Shown here piece after piece: positions 35,833-43,456 of a stretch of 64,000 bases of DNA (positions are counted from its first letter, which is position 1; each line of letters begins with the position of its first letter). Position numbers and translations under genes: made by a program. The notes beneath the pieces are model-generated. The model was not told the origin of the DNA. It was given only the letters and a program-made list of their open reading frames with translations, and made no database searches. The DNA lies in assembly GCF_024810105.1 (NCBI RefSeq), contig NZ_JANUDX010000013.1, forward strand, positions 61,309 to 125,308. Direction: 5' to 3'. The stretch comes from Stenotrophomonas sp. BIGb0135. Lineage in GTDB: Bacteria > Pseudomonadota > Gammaproteobacteria > Xanthomonadales > Xanthomonadaceae.

Positions 35833-35962
35833 AGAGACGTTCCACACGTGGGGCGATCAGGGATCGGTGCCCAGCATTGGAAGCTGTACTGCAGAAGCAG
35901 GCCCCCGTAGTGCAGTCGCGCATTCTAGCGCATGCGTGGCACGCAGTGCCAGCGCATGCCGC

Positions 35963-36355
35963 TCAGTCCGCGCGCTGCCAGAGCAGGTCCAGGTCGCCGT
36001 CCACGAAGCCCAGGCCGATACCCGCCACCTGGTGGGTCAGGCGCGGACCGAAACGGGGCGTGTCCAGTGCCTGCAGCAACGCCGCGCGCACTGCGGCCAG
36101 GCACGCTTCCCAGCCCTGGCCGGTCAGTGCAAAGGGGAGCTCGATCTCGCGCACGGGCGGCGCCCATATCTCGTCGCAGGGCCAGTCCGTATCGTTCGCA
36201 TCGAAGCGGTCGGTGCCGACCAGTTCGATGCAGAATCCGGCGTCGTCGCCTGCTGCGCCTTCGCTGAGGTTGAACGACAGCCCCACGACCGCCTCCGGTA
36301 GCGGCGCTTGTAGCGCCTGCTCCAACCAGTCGGCCAGTGTCGGATGAATCGGCAT
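35963..36355 (-). CDS. Hypothetical protein
   Basis: 130 residues, acidic and soluble, starting MPIHPTLADWLEQAL with AGGAAAGG upstream. Strand-helix pattern with EIELPFALTGQGWEACLAAVRAALL and a C-terminal VAGIGLGFVDGDLDLLW. No family recognised and no catalytic motif. GC and codon use match the flanks. Confidence 0.65.
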   Translation of the reverse strand: MPIHPTLADWLEQALQAPLPEAVVGLSFNLSEGAAGDDAGFCIELVGTDRFDANDTDWPCDEIWAPPVREIELPFALTGQGWEACLAAVRAALLQALDTPRFGPRLTHQVAGIGLGFVDGDLDLLWQRAD

Positions 36356-36497
36356 GCGCCTTTCCTGCATCAGGGCGGGACAGGATGCCACGCGGCAGGC
36401 ATGGAGCTGAATCAACCGCGTCCCAGGGCTGAACCCTGCGCAAAGCGGCGGATCTGCAGGTGCCTGGATCGAAACGGCGTTGCTAGAATCGGCGGCA

Positions 36498-36562
36498 GGA
36501 GGAACGACCTCCCCCGCAACGGGAACCAACGACCAGGACGACCTGGCCCCCATCAAGGAGGG
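36498..36562 (+). promoter_or_regulatory. Guanidine-II (mini-ykkC) riboswitch
   Basis: Two small hairpins with ACGA loops: GGAGG-A-ACGA-CCTCC (36498-36512) and CCAGG-ACGA-CCTGG (36533-36546), 34 bases apart loop to loop, placed just before the AAGGAGG ribosome-binding site (36556-36562) of the guanidinium exporter. That is the mini-ykkC arrangement. The first loop has one extra A before ACGA. Confidence 0.85.
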
Positions 36563-36566
36563 CCGC

Positions 36567-36884
36567 ATGGCCTGGATCTATCTGTTGGCAGCCGGTGTAC
36601 TCGAAATCGTCTGGGCGTTCGCGATGAAGCAGTCCGACGGGTTCAGCAAGCTCACGCCCTCGATCATCACCCTTGCCGCCATGATCGCCAGCTTCTGGCT
36701 GTTGTCGCTGGCCATGCGCACGTTGCCACTGGGCACCGCGTACACGATCTGGACCGGCATCGGCGCGGTGGGCGCGTTCGTCATCGGCATCATCTTCCTG
36801 GGCGAAACGATCAATGCGATGCGGATCGGCGCGGCGGTGCTGATCGTGAGCGGGCTGGTGCTGATGAAGGTGTCGAGCAGCTGA
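36567..36884 (+). CDS. gdx: Guanidinium exporter of the SMR family (Gdx/SugE)
   Basis: Four-helix inner-membrane antiporter, 105 residues, exporting guanidinium in exchange for protons. It follows the E. coli Gdx pattern closely: MAWIYLLAAGVLEIVWAFAMK with the essential Glu13, the SLAMRTLPLGTAYTIWTGIG block and LGE in helix 3. A guanidine-II riboswitch precedes it, which confirms the substrate class by context; a multidrug Qac-type role is less likely. Confidence 0.93.
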   Translation: MAWIYLLAAGVLEIVWAFAMKQSDGFSKLTPSIITLAAMIASFWLLSLAMRTLPLGTAYTIWTGIGAVGAFVIGIIFLGETINAMRIGAAVLIVSGLVLMKVSSS

Positions 36885-36899
36885 GTGCCCACCCGCTCC

Positions 36900-36923
36900 G
36901 GTGGCCCCCTGTAAGGGGCCACC
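36900..36923 (+). terminator. Hairpin after gdx
   Basis: GGTGGCCCC-CTGTA-GGGGCCACC stem 15 bases after the stop; no T-run. Confidence 0.55.
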
Positions 36924-36946
36924 GATAGGCGGTCCATCATCGAGGG

Positions 36947-37632
36947 TCAGGGCGCCAGCGTTGCGGCGATACTGTCCAGAAGTGAACGCTCGAGCGTTCC
37001 TTTTGCCCTGCACGTGGTCAATCCGTGCGTGAATTGCCCCTCCTGTCCGGTGTTGAAGCTGGACGTATCGTTCACGGTCTGGGGAGGGCGGCGGTTGAAG
37101 TTCATGTCCAGCTCGAATGTGGACGCGTCATCGAAATTGCGGGTACGTAGCGGACGGTGACCTTCACCCGCGTGGATGTGTCATCGAGTGCCGTGGCGAA
37201 GATGTTCATCTTGCCGGACAGGGTCATCCTTCGCTCATGCGTATAGAGGTTTCCGGCATTCACTGCCTCGTACCGCGCAAAATCCGCCGCGCCTGCGTAG
37301 GCGTAGTCCCGCCTGCCACGCAGATTCTTCACCCACAGGGACCACTGGCCACAATCCAACGCGCTCCCTGCCTCGGGTACCGAGAACGACAGGGTGATGA
37401 GCCCGGACGCCTTGTCGATGTTGTCGATCACGAAGGACGTTTCGGACAGGTGCGAGACCAGGGCCCGCCACGTGGTGTCGAAGGGGGCGGAAAAATCCTG
37501 GCTGTTCCGGATATCAAGCGGAGCGGTGGGCGGGGTGTAATGGGAATCGCCGTCGAGTAGCTTGCCGTACGCTGCCATCGGAACGCTGAGCGCGGTTGCC
37601 GTCAGGCAGGCGATGATGATCGTTCGAAACAC
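36947..37632 (-). pseudogene. Exported protein gene with a single-base frameshift
   Basis: GTG start at 37632 behind a perfect AAGGAGG. The first 163 codons encode a signal peptide (ending AAYG) and a periplasmic domain (FDTTWRALVSHLSETSFVI, ALDCGQWSLWV, RVKVTVRYVP). The first frame then runs to a stop at 37102, but a shifted frame from about 37135 reads NFDDASTFELDMNFNRRPPQ and continues sensibly for about 60 residues to the stop at 36947 (IAATLAP). A lost or gained base in GTACCCGCAA explains this. Full product would be about 227 residues. Family not recognised. Either a real lesion or a sequencing error. Confidence 0.65.
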
Positions 37633-37738
37633 GGGTTTCCTCCTTGACTGTGTCGTGCCGCGAGCACGTTGCCGTGCGGCATCGTAGCGCCGGCCCGGTC
37701 ACCATGAACAGGGGCATCCGGCAGGATGTCCTCCCGCG

Positions 37739-38184
37739 CTATGCCAGCGATAGCGCCATGCCCACGGCATCCAGGCCCGGGCCATGGCCATCGCTCACCA
37801 CGCCTGTCACTTCAAACCCTGTGCGCGGTAGAAGTCGCAGCTGTGCTGGCTGGTGCTCAACACCACGCGGCGCGCGCCACGCGCACGTGCCTGCTGCAGG
37901 CGCGCGTGCGCCAGTTCGCTGCCGAGCCCCTGCCGGTGCATGGCCCGTTCCACCATGCCCCAGCAGAACGCGGCGGTCAGCGCGTCGTCCATCGCCAGTC
38001 CGCCGCATGCCACCACCCGGCCGTGGCGTTCGATCACCAGGTAGTCCGCAGGCCGCGCAGGCTGCTGCAGGTAAGTGGCAAAATCCGCACGTTCATGCAC
38101 GCCGAAGAACTGCGGGACGTTGCCGTCGAAGAGGGCCAGGCAGGCGGGTGTATCGGCAGCGGTGAAGGCGCGGATCGGGGACAT
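37739..38184 (-). pseudogene. GNAT acetyltransferase gene with a single-base frameshift
   Basis: From ATG 38184 the frame encodes a GNAT N-acetyltransferase: SPIRAFTAADTPACLALFD, CWGMVERAMHRQGLGSELAHARL (acetyl-CoA site, Q/RxxGxG/A) and VVLSTSQHSCDFYRAQG. It then hits an early stop as GLK at 37807, while the next frame continues GFEVTGVVSDGHGPGLDAVGMALSLA to 37739, the normal end of such proteins. One G missing from the GGG before TTTGAAG accounts for it. Same class of defect as the neighbouring gene. Confidence 0.75.
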
Positions 38185-38261
38185 GGACTGCATGCGGGTG
38201 GGCGGATCGGCTGACTGTGCCACGAACCCGGCAGTCGGCGCGCCGCGCTACCCAGACAAAT

Positions 38262-38291
38262 AAAAAGGGCCACCCGATGGGCAGCCCTTTT
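38262..38291 (-). terminator. Original terminator of tRNA-Ser(GGA), now stranded
   Basis: AAAAGGGC...GCCCTTTT stem with CCC/GGG inside and T-runs on the minus strand. It lies right after the left att repeat, where the 3' flank of tRNA-Ser(GGA) would lie if the element were excised. Confidence 0.75.
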
Positions 38292-38299
38292 CATGTGTG

Positions 38300-38317
38300 T
38301 GGCGGAGAGAGGGGGAT
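38300..38317. repeat. Left attachment repeat (attL)
   Basis: TGGCGGAGAGAGGGGGAT, identical to the 3' end of tRNA-Ser(GGA) read on the opposite strand. Confidence 0.9.
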
Positions 38318-38370
38318 CGGATCGACCCGAACCTAACCTCTTGACCCTGCAGCAGACCGCAAACCGGACA

Positions 38371-38389
38371 TGTGTCCTAGGTTGTGTCC
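38371..38389 (+). promoter_or_regulatory. Paired TGTGTCC motif, left end of element
   Basis: TGTGTCC-TAGGT-TGTGTCC, 12-base period. The same pair with a different 5-base spacer lies at 49745-49763 inside the right end, each 54-82 bases from its att core. Possible integrase arm-type sites. Confidence 0.5.
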
Positions 38390-38436
38390 CCAGACTGTAG
38401 GCGATCCCTGAATCCGTGGGAAGAGCAGCCGAAAAC

Positions 38437-38465
38437 CAAAAAGGGCCGCATCTGGCGGCCCTTCT
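38437..38465 (-). terminator. Terminator of the leftmost element operon
   Basis: AAGGGCCGC-ATCTG-GCGGCCCTT stem; T-run on the minus strand. Located 24 bases after the stop of the gene ending at 38489. Confidence 0.85.
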
Positions 38466-38488
38466 AGTTCCCTACAGTTTCCTTTTAG

Positions 38489-38830
38489 CTACTGAGTCAA
38501 CTGCGCATACATCACGAGCAGGAGCATCGGCAGTCCGCTCAGCAGTGCGAAGGCTCCGAAGCCGCCCATCAAGGTCAGCAGCGTCATGACCCACCACTGC
38601 CACCAAGCGAACCCGGTATCTCTAGCTTGGGCAGCTCGTGTCTCGACCGGATACCGCAGTGCCGCCTTCCGGCTTGCGCGTCGGGCCATGAGCGGCCCGA
38701 CGACGAATCCGAAAGGTCCGAGGAAGAGCAGGGTTCCCGAATACCACCAGAAGAACCGGTCGCGCGGTGTCATCAGCCTGCGGTTGGTAAGGGAGGCATG
38801 GTCCAGCAGGCGAGGGGGCTGAGCGCTCAT
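38489..38830 (-). CDS. Small membrane protein of unknown function
   Basis: 113 residues. Two hydrophobic segments near 28-48 (FFWWYSGTLLFLGPFGFVVG) and 82-110 (WVMTLLTLMGGFGAFALLSG), with a basic loop (ARRASRKAALRYPVETRA) between them. Its ATG overlaps the stop of the lipoprotein gene upstream (ATGA). Probably inner membrane. No family recognised. Confidence 0.65.
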   Translation of the reverse strand: MSAQPPRLLDHASLTNRRLMTPRDRFFWWYSGTLLFLGPFGFVVGPLMARRASRKAALRYPVETRAAQARDTGFAWWQWWVMTLLTLMGGFGAFALLSGLPMLLLVMYAQLTQ

Positions 38831-39141
38831 TTTGCGTAGGCCTTCCAGGTTCCCGACTCCTTGGCATACCGAAGATTTTTGCTGACCGGGACAGGCACCT
38901 GCCGAACTCCAATCTCGATGGTCACCGTCCCAGTGGTGTCGCACCGATAGCCGGCCACGTCCTGAGCCTCCACGCACCCGGTGAGGTGAAAGTCTTGAAC
39001 ACTGGTGATTTGACCGGCTCCACTTTGGGTAAGAAGGACGGTCAAGGCCTTTTCGGCGTCACTGTTGGAAGGCGGGCCGCCACAGGCAGTCAGTGCAAAC
39101 GCGGTCGCCAAGCCGGCGAAGGCAAGCTTCGGTGCTTTCAT
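38827..39141 (-). CDS. Predicted lipoprotein
   Basis: 104 residues from the ATG at 39141 (AAGGA six bases upstream; an ATG six bases earlier is too close to it). Signal peptide with lipobox LTAC, so a lipid-anchored envelope protein. The rest contains two Cys (GCVEAQ, YRCDTT) that could form a disulfide and beta-strand-rich sequence. Resembles small plasmid- or element-borne lipoproteins, function unknown. Confidence 0.7.
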   Translation of the reverse strand: MKAPKLAFAGLATAFALTACGGPPSNSDAEKALTVLLTQSGAGQITSVQDFHLTGCVEAQDVAGYRCDTTGTVTIEIGVRQVPVPVSKNLRYAKESGTWKAYAK

Positions 39142-39211
39142 AGTCATTCCTTGGGAGTGAGGTGGGCGGTGGTGGGCCGCCCTTGTGTGCTAAGCGAACC
39201 AGCGGGCCGGC

Positions 39212-39988
39212 TTACCGGTCCTGGTTTCCTTCAGGCTCGAAGCCTGCGATCCACATCCGGCTGTCCTTGAACGGTGTCAGCAGCCCGGAGGCCCCAGGGT
39301 GCAGGTCGGCGGTTTGAATGAACCCCGAAACCCAAGCCACGCGAAGCGCCACATCGACAGCTCGGTCCGACACGCCGGGGCGAGATACGTTGACCACAAA
39401 CGGCTGGGCGGGCGGGTTGGGGCCGGTAGACCGGCTGGCCCCCGTGTTCGGCTTGCCCGACGGCACCCGAACGCCCATCAGGATGTCGCGGCCCTTCCAG
39501 AGCGCCGCCGTATTGAGCTCGGCGGTGTCGCCCAGGTCGTCGGTCTCCGTCAGGGCTGCGTTGGCGCAGGTCCGGAAGACTTCGGTCGTGGACGCGTTCG
39601 CGCTGGTCCAGATTCTTGCCTCGACGGTCCAGCAGGGCAGGGACGCACCCCATTCCTGGAACGACAAGGCAACGCGCGGCCAATCCAGCCGGCCCTGCTG
39701 GGATTGCTGGTGGTTGCCGGTCTTGAAGAGGTTCCGCAGCTTCCCGGCCCCGCTGACCGGAGAATAGATGGCGCCAGATGCGGCAGTCGACTTTGAGCTG
39801 CCTTGGGCCGGTTTAACCCCAACCATTTGCTGCCCTGCGTCCTTCAGGCTCGCTCCCAGTTGGCGGAAAAAGCCTGGGCGATTCGGCACCTCTTCCTGCT
39901 CAGCGTGGCTCTGCGCCCCCGCAGCGTAGGAGGTCAACAGCAGCGCGGCAGCCAGGCTGATGGCCATCTTTGTCTCGAACTTCCTCAT
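39212..39988 (-). CDS. Exported protein of unknown function
   Basis: 258 residues starting behind AGGGG. Signal peptide (about 1-25, ending AAGAQS), a Ser/Gln-rich linker, then a beta-rich domain with paired Cys (LPCWTVEARIW, FRTCANAAL). First gene of a minus-strand group with the lipoprotein and small membrane protein, together an envelope-directed module divergent from the XRE regulator. No family recognised. Confidence 0.65.
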   Translation of the reverse strand: MRKFETKMAISLAAALLLTSYAAGAQSHAEQEEVPNRPGFFRQLGASLKDAGQQMVGVKPAQGSSKSTAASGAIYSPVSGAGKLRNLFKTGNHQQSQQGRLDWPRVALSFQEWGASLPCWTVEARIWTSANASTTEVFRTCANAALTETDDLGDTAELNTAALWKGRDILMGVRVPSGKPNTGASRSTGPNPPAQPFVVNVSRPGVSDRAVDVALRVAWVSGFIQTADLHPGASGLLTPFKDSRMWIAGFEPEGNQDR

Positions 39989-40094
39989 GAAAACCCCTGT
40001 GGTTGGACGGGAGAGTGCTACATTTCATGAAGAGTCTGCCATGCATTGAGGGACCACGTCATGCTGTCCACCCGAGTTTTCAACATCCGTTCAC

Positions 40095-40433
40095 GTGCCC
40101 AAAGCTTCCCCCCGCTCCCTCTTCGCCGCCCGCCTCAAGCAGGCCAGGGAACTGCGTGGCATCGCCAGCCAGCGAGCGCTGGGAGTGCTGATGGGGCTCG
40201 ATAAGAAGCTGGCCAGTAGCCGGGTGAACCGGTATGAGACCGAGGTCAGCGGTATTGACCTGGATGGACTCGGGAAGCTGGCCGACGTGCTGGGCTTGCC
40301 AATGGCCTATCTGGTAGCCGAAGACGAAGTCATTGCGGATGCCATCTTGGCTCTCTCCCAAATGAGCCGTAAGGAGCGAGTTCGTGCCCTGCGAGCGTTG
40401 ATTGAAGCGCGCCCTTCTTCGGCCCAGGATTGA
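40095..40433 (+). CDS. XRE-family transcriptional regulator
   Basis: 112 residues, GTG start without a strong ribosome-binding site. Helix-turn-helix over about 10-70: RLKQARELRGIASQRALGVLMG, then VNRYETEVSGIDLDGLGKLADVLGLP, typical of phage or element repressors with the extended LAEVLG signature; a helical tail follows. Divergent from the exported-protein gene with 106 bases between, where its operator probably lies. Confidence 0.8.
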   Translation: MPKASPRSLFAARLKQARELRGIASQRALGVLMGLDKKLASSRVNRYETEVSGIDLDGLGKLADVLGLPMAYLVAEDEVIADAILALSQMSRKERVRALRALIEARPSSAQD

Positions 40434-40466
40434 CGAAAAGGCGCATAAAGCTGCCAAGCCACGCCC

Positions 40467-40515
40467 AACATGGTTCACGGGAGTGACCAAAACGCCTACT
40501 CTCATGAACCATGTT
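40467..40515. repeat. Perfect 11-bp inverted repeat in a gene-free gap
   Basis: AACATGGTTCA (40467-40477) and TGAACCATGTT (40505-40515) with 27 bases between. Could be an operator, a terminator-like structure after the XRE gene, or part of an origin. Confidence 0.6.
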
Positions 40516-40656
40516 GAATGCGTCAATGCGCTGGATAAAAGCCTTTAATATCAATGCTTTGTGTCGAAAAAATGACTATGATAGCGTGTAGCTCTATCTA
40601 GATACTGGGGTTGGGGATGAGAAAAACTTCCAGCATCGATCTCCGAGCCGCAAGTT

Positions 40657-40815
40657 ATGGCACTTATCCAGTCCATCCTCGATTTTTTTGAACGCATGGC
40701 CTCCCAGACGGATCCGGTCTTTGCTGCGGCATTGCTCCTCGTCGTAATGGCCCTTTCTCTGGTGGGGATGTCCCTCTACGTGGTCTTGGCCGCAATCAGG
40801 AAGCGGAAAGAATGA
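40657..40815 (+). CDS. Small single-span membrane protein
   Basis: 52 residues: amphipathic start MALIQSILDFFERMA, one hydrophobic span (about 21-45, AAALLLVVMALSLVGMSLYVV) and a basic tail AIRKRKE. The stop overlaps the next start by ATGA, so it is translationally coupled to the winged-helix gene. Small holin-like or plasmid leader proteins look like this; function unknown. Confidence 0.55.
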   Translation: MALIQSILDFFERMASQTDPVFAAALLLVVMALSLVGMSLYVVLAAIRKRKE

Positions 40816-41483
40816 GCACCAGATGGGGGAGCTTCCCGAAAGCAGCAGTGGACTCTGGAAAGCTGGCCTCCCTCACCGGGGCCAATGGTGAGGTGGGCAC
40901 GCACATCGCCGCCCATAAGGTCTACTTGGCGCTCGCGCTAGAGGTGAACTTTCATACTCGCCAGGTCGAAATGGGGATGTCATTCCTGCAGGAGCGCACC
41001 GCCCTTGCTAGGCCGATGTTGGGCAGAGCCTTGTCGGCCTTGGAGCAGGCTGGCGTGTTGCAGGTAGAGCGTGACGGCTATCGGAACCGCTATATGCAGC
41101 TTCTGCATGCCCCGAACGCCTTTAGGCAGGTCCCAAGAGCTGTGACTAACCAGGCGCTGAAGTTCAAGTTCAATCGAGGGGTGACTGTCTTGGCAGCCTG
41201 GAAGCTTCTGCCGGTCCTGCTCTTCTTGCGTGATGGCAAAACGGGTGATGCACAGGCCAAGCATGAGACGCTCCAGCGTTACTCACGCGTGCGGCCCGAA
41301 CATGTCAGTGCTGGGATCTCGCAGTTGGTGGAATGGGGGCTGGTTAGACACCGTCCCACAGAGAGCAACCGCAACGGCCATCCAAGCTTCGTCTATCGAT
41401 TGACTGGGGAGTTCGGGGGCGGCGCACCCGAGAGCGGTGGCTCGGTCACTCCGGTGCTGAAGCCAAACATTGTCCCCTTCTGA
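40812..41483 (+). CDS. Winged-helix protein, possible replication or regulatory protein
   Basis: 223 residues with two winged-helix-like units: RTALARPMLGRALSALEQAGVLQVERDG (about 62-90) and LQRYSRVRPEHVSAGISQLVEWGLVRHRP (about 155-183). This duplicated wH layout is found in plasmid initiators of the RepA_N/Rep_3 type and in some regulators. No catalytic motif. The association with relaxase and oriT suggests a plasmid-like replication module, but that is inference. Confidence 0.6.
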   Translation: MSTRWGSFPKAAVDSGKLASLTGANGEVGTHIAAHKVYLALALEVNFHTRQVEMGMSFLQERTALARPMLGRALSALEQAGVLQVERDGYRNRYMQLLHAPNAFRQVPRAVTNQALKFKFNRGVTVLAAWKLLPVLLFLRDGKTGDAQAKHETLQRYSRVRPEHVSAGISQLVEWGLVRHRPTESNRNGHPSFVYRLTGEFGGGAPESGGSVTPVLKPNIVPF

Positions 41484-41574
41484 CAAGGGGCGAGTAGTCA
41501 GTGGTTGCGTGCTTCCGGCGACAGCGCAGGTAGCCAAAGTCGCGGGTGAAAACCATAACTACTTTTCTTTAGCT

Positions 41575-41590
41575 GGGGGGGGGGGGGGGG
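41575..41590 (+). repeat. Homopolymer of 16 G directly before a start codon
   Basis: G16, then one C, then the ATG of the DUF3800 gene at 41592. There is no other Shine-Dalgarno candidate, so the tract occupies the ribosome-binding region. No upstream in-frame start exists, so length changes would act on initiation and not on reading frame. Confidence 0.85.
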
Positions 41591-41591
41591 C

Positions 41592-42602
41592 ATGTTCATC
41601 TACGTAGATGAGTCCGGCAGCTTCGTTCCTGCTGCGAAAAGCGACAGTTGGTGCGTCGTTGCGGGCTATGTCGTCCCAGAGGTTGCCAGGAAGCGCGTAG
41701 AGCAGTCGCTAGGCCTGCTCAAACGGGGCTTGGGGCGCGGGTTTCAGGATGAGGTCAAACTGAAAGACTTGTCGGAAGCGAACCTCAAGCGTTTTCTAGG
41801 CGAGCTTGGCAAGCTTGAATCAACGCTCTTCATCTCTGCTATAGACCTTGGCCATCAAGACCCAAAAGTGGTTCTGGCCCATCAGAAGAAGCAGGTCGAG
41901 AGTGTTCGAGCCAACCGGCCCAACATGCTCTACGAAGAGGGGCGTGCTTCCATAGATGATCTGTCGGGGAGGCTGGAGCGCCTGTCTCCGCAGCTATATA
42001 CCCAGATGGTGGCCCAGATAGACCTATTGGATCAGGTCTACCGGATGACTACGCTCTACTACGTCCAACGGCTCCCGGCCACACTTAGCAGCTTCAAGTG
42101 GCGCATGGATGAGAAGAACTCAGCTCGCCCGTTGTTCGAGCAAACACTGACCCATATGGCACCTGCTCTCATCCAAGCTAAATCCTTGCGAGACCCCGGA
42201 ATCTTTGTGGAGGAGTTCGACTACTCCCACTTTGAAAAGCACTTCAGAAATGCCCCCGATGACATCCCGGCCTACCTACAGGAGGCCGCTGGTCCCACCA
42301 TCAAGTCAACGGTCAACTTGGGCGCAGTCATGCGGGATTCGAAGTTTGTCCGCTCGCATGATGTTCCTGGCGTTCAAGTGGCTGACCTATTGGCGTCGGC
42401 ATGGCGCAGGCTCTTGAGGGGAGAGTTCGATGACAACGACGGGATCGCCCATCTCTTGGGCCGACTGACGGTTCAGCGGCAGAAGCCGAACCCGCCCATC
42501 CATTTGTTGTTGTTGGGCGAGGAGCGTTGGGCAGAAGGGTCAGCCTATCGTGCCGCCTTGATAGCAAAGAAGAGCGCAAGGCCCATGCTGCGCAAACGTT
42601 AA
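41592..42602 (+). CDS. DUF3800 domain protein
   Basis: 336 residues. The N terminus MFIYVDESGSF is the DUF3800 hallmark (RNase-H-like fold, acidic residues Asp6 and Glu7), with WCVVAGYVV following; the C-terminal part has the second conserved block VPGVQVADLLASAWRR with Asp. Members are probable nucleases frequent in mobile elements and defence-gene neighbourhoods. Its expression may switch with the length of the G tract before the start. Target unknown. Confidence 0.85.
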   Translation: MFIYVDESGSFVPAAKSDSWCVVAGYVVPEVARKRVEQSLGLLKRGLGRGFQDEVKLKDLSEANLKRFLGELGKLESTLFISAIDLGHQDPKVVLAHQKKQVESVRANRPNMLYEEGRASIDDLSGRLERLSPQLYTQMVAQIDLLDQVYRMTTLYYVQRLPATLSSFKWRMDEKNSARPLFEQTLTHMAPALIQAKSLRDPGIFVEEFDYSHFEKHFRNAPDDIPAYLQEAAGPTIKSTVNLGAVMRDSKFVRSHDVPGVQVADLLASAWRRLLRGEFDDNDGIAHLLGRLTVQRQKPNPPIHLLLLGEERWAEGSAYRAALIAKKSARPMLRKR

Positions 42603-42731
42603 GAAGGGCGCGTGTCAGAAGGGAACATTTGTCTGCTCCATCGGACAGTGACATGGACAAGCTCACGGCCATCGACGAGCCCCAGATCACGCCCAAGAAA
42701 AGCACGAACCTCTTCCGGTTCATATCCTCGC

Positions 42732-43097
42732 TCATGATCGGGCCCCCTCTCGTGCGGCCGCACGAGCTTCAAGGTGCCTGATTCCACGCTCGCGCAGTTG
42801 CTGGCGCAGTGATGCATGCATGCCCATCTTCTCGCTGACGAGCAACAAGGCCCCGACGATTTCTGCCGGGTCCCAGTCGCCTGCGCCCGCTGCGATGGTC
42901 AGCCCGCCGAGAACGATTTTCCGATGTGCGTCCACCGAACGGAACAGTGCAGCGCGCTCTTTTGCCTTGTCCCTTGCCGCCTGACGCGCCAGCCGCACCT
43001 TCTATTGCTTCTCAGCAATAAGTAACTTGGCTTGCTCCTTAGCGGTGGCTTCCATCAGCTTCGCCAGTTTCAGTTTTTGCTTCTCAATATCCGCCAC
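42732..43097 (-). pseudogene. TraD-like mobilization gene interrupted by an amber codon
   Basis: From GTG 43097 the frame encodes VADIEKQKLKLAKLM...AEKQ, then TAG at 43004-43002, then in the same frame KVRLARQAARDKAKERAALF, HRKIVLGGLTIAAGAG and ALLLVSEKMG to a stop at 42732. The joined sequence is a typical small TraD/TraC-like relaxase accessory protein of MobL plasmids (coiled N terminus, RKIxLGGL core). The downstream part could restart at GTG 42998 (88 residues). Divergent from mobL with oriT between. Confidence 0.65.
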
Positions 43098-43334
43098 GAT
43101 GCGCCTGCATACAAACTTTGATACACCATGCAAGCAGATTCCGCGCGGAGCGCAAGGGGGAAGTGCCCCGCAGTTGGCACGAGCGAGCAGCGAGCGCCGC
43201 TTTTGATTTTGGCTAAAAACTTGACAGTTTCTACGTGCATGGGACGCTGGGTTTTGGGGCTTGCGAGCGAAGCGAGTAGCCCGGTTCTCATGCGGTTTTC
43301 GAAGGGTGCGAAGCGCCCAAAGAAAACAACAAGA

Positions 43335-43364
43335 GCGCACTTAGAGTAATCCTTTCGGGATTAC
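43335..43364 (-). other. oriT: Origin of transfer (oriT), RSF1010/MobQ type
   Basis: On the minus strand, the inverted repeat GTAATCC-CGAAA-GGATTAC is followed by TC and TAAGTGCGCTC. RSF1010/R1162 oriT has the same order, inverted repeat then TAAGTG|CGCCC, cut after TAAGTG. Predicted nick lies between 43338 and 43337. It sits between the relaxase and accessory genes as expected. Confidence 0.8.
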
Positions 43365-43456
43365 GTGCGGTCAGGGGCTTCGCCCCCGACACCCCGGCGC
43401 GCTACGCACGCCAGCCCCCATTGCTGGCCCACCAAGGGCTGCGCTCGGAGACTGGA

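Noticed and set aside
43002..43340. 112-codon minus-strand frame upstream of the TraD-like part as a separate gene
   Set aside because: Only its last 31 codons resemble a mobilization accessory protein and they are in frame with the downstream part; the rest overlaps oriT.
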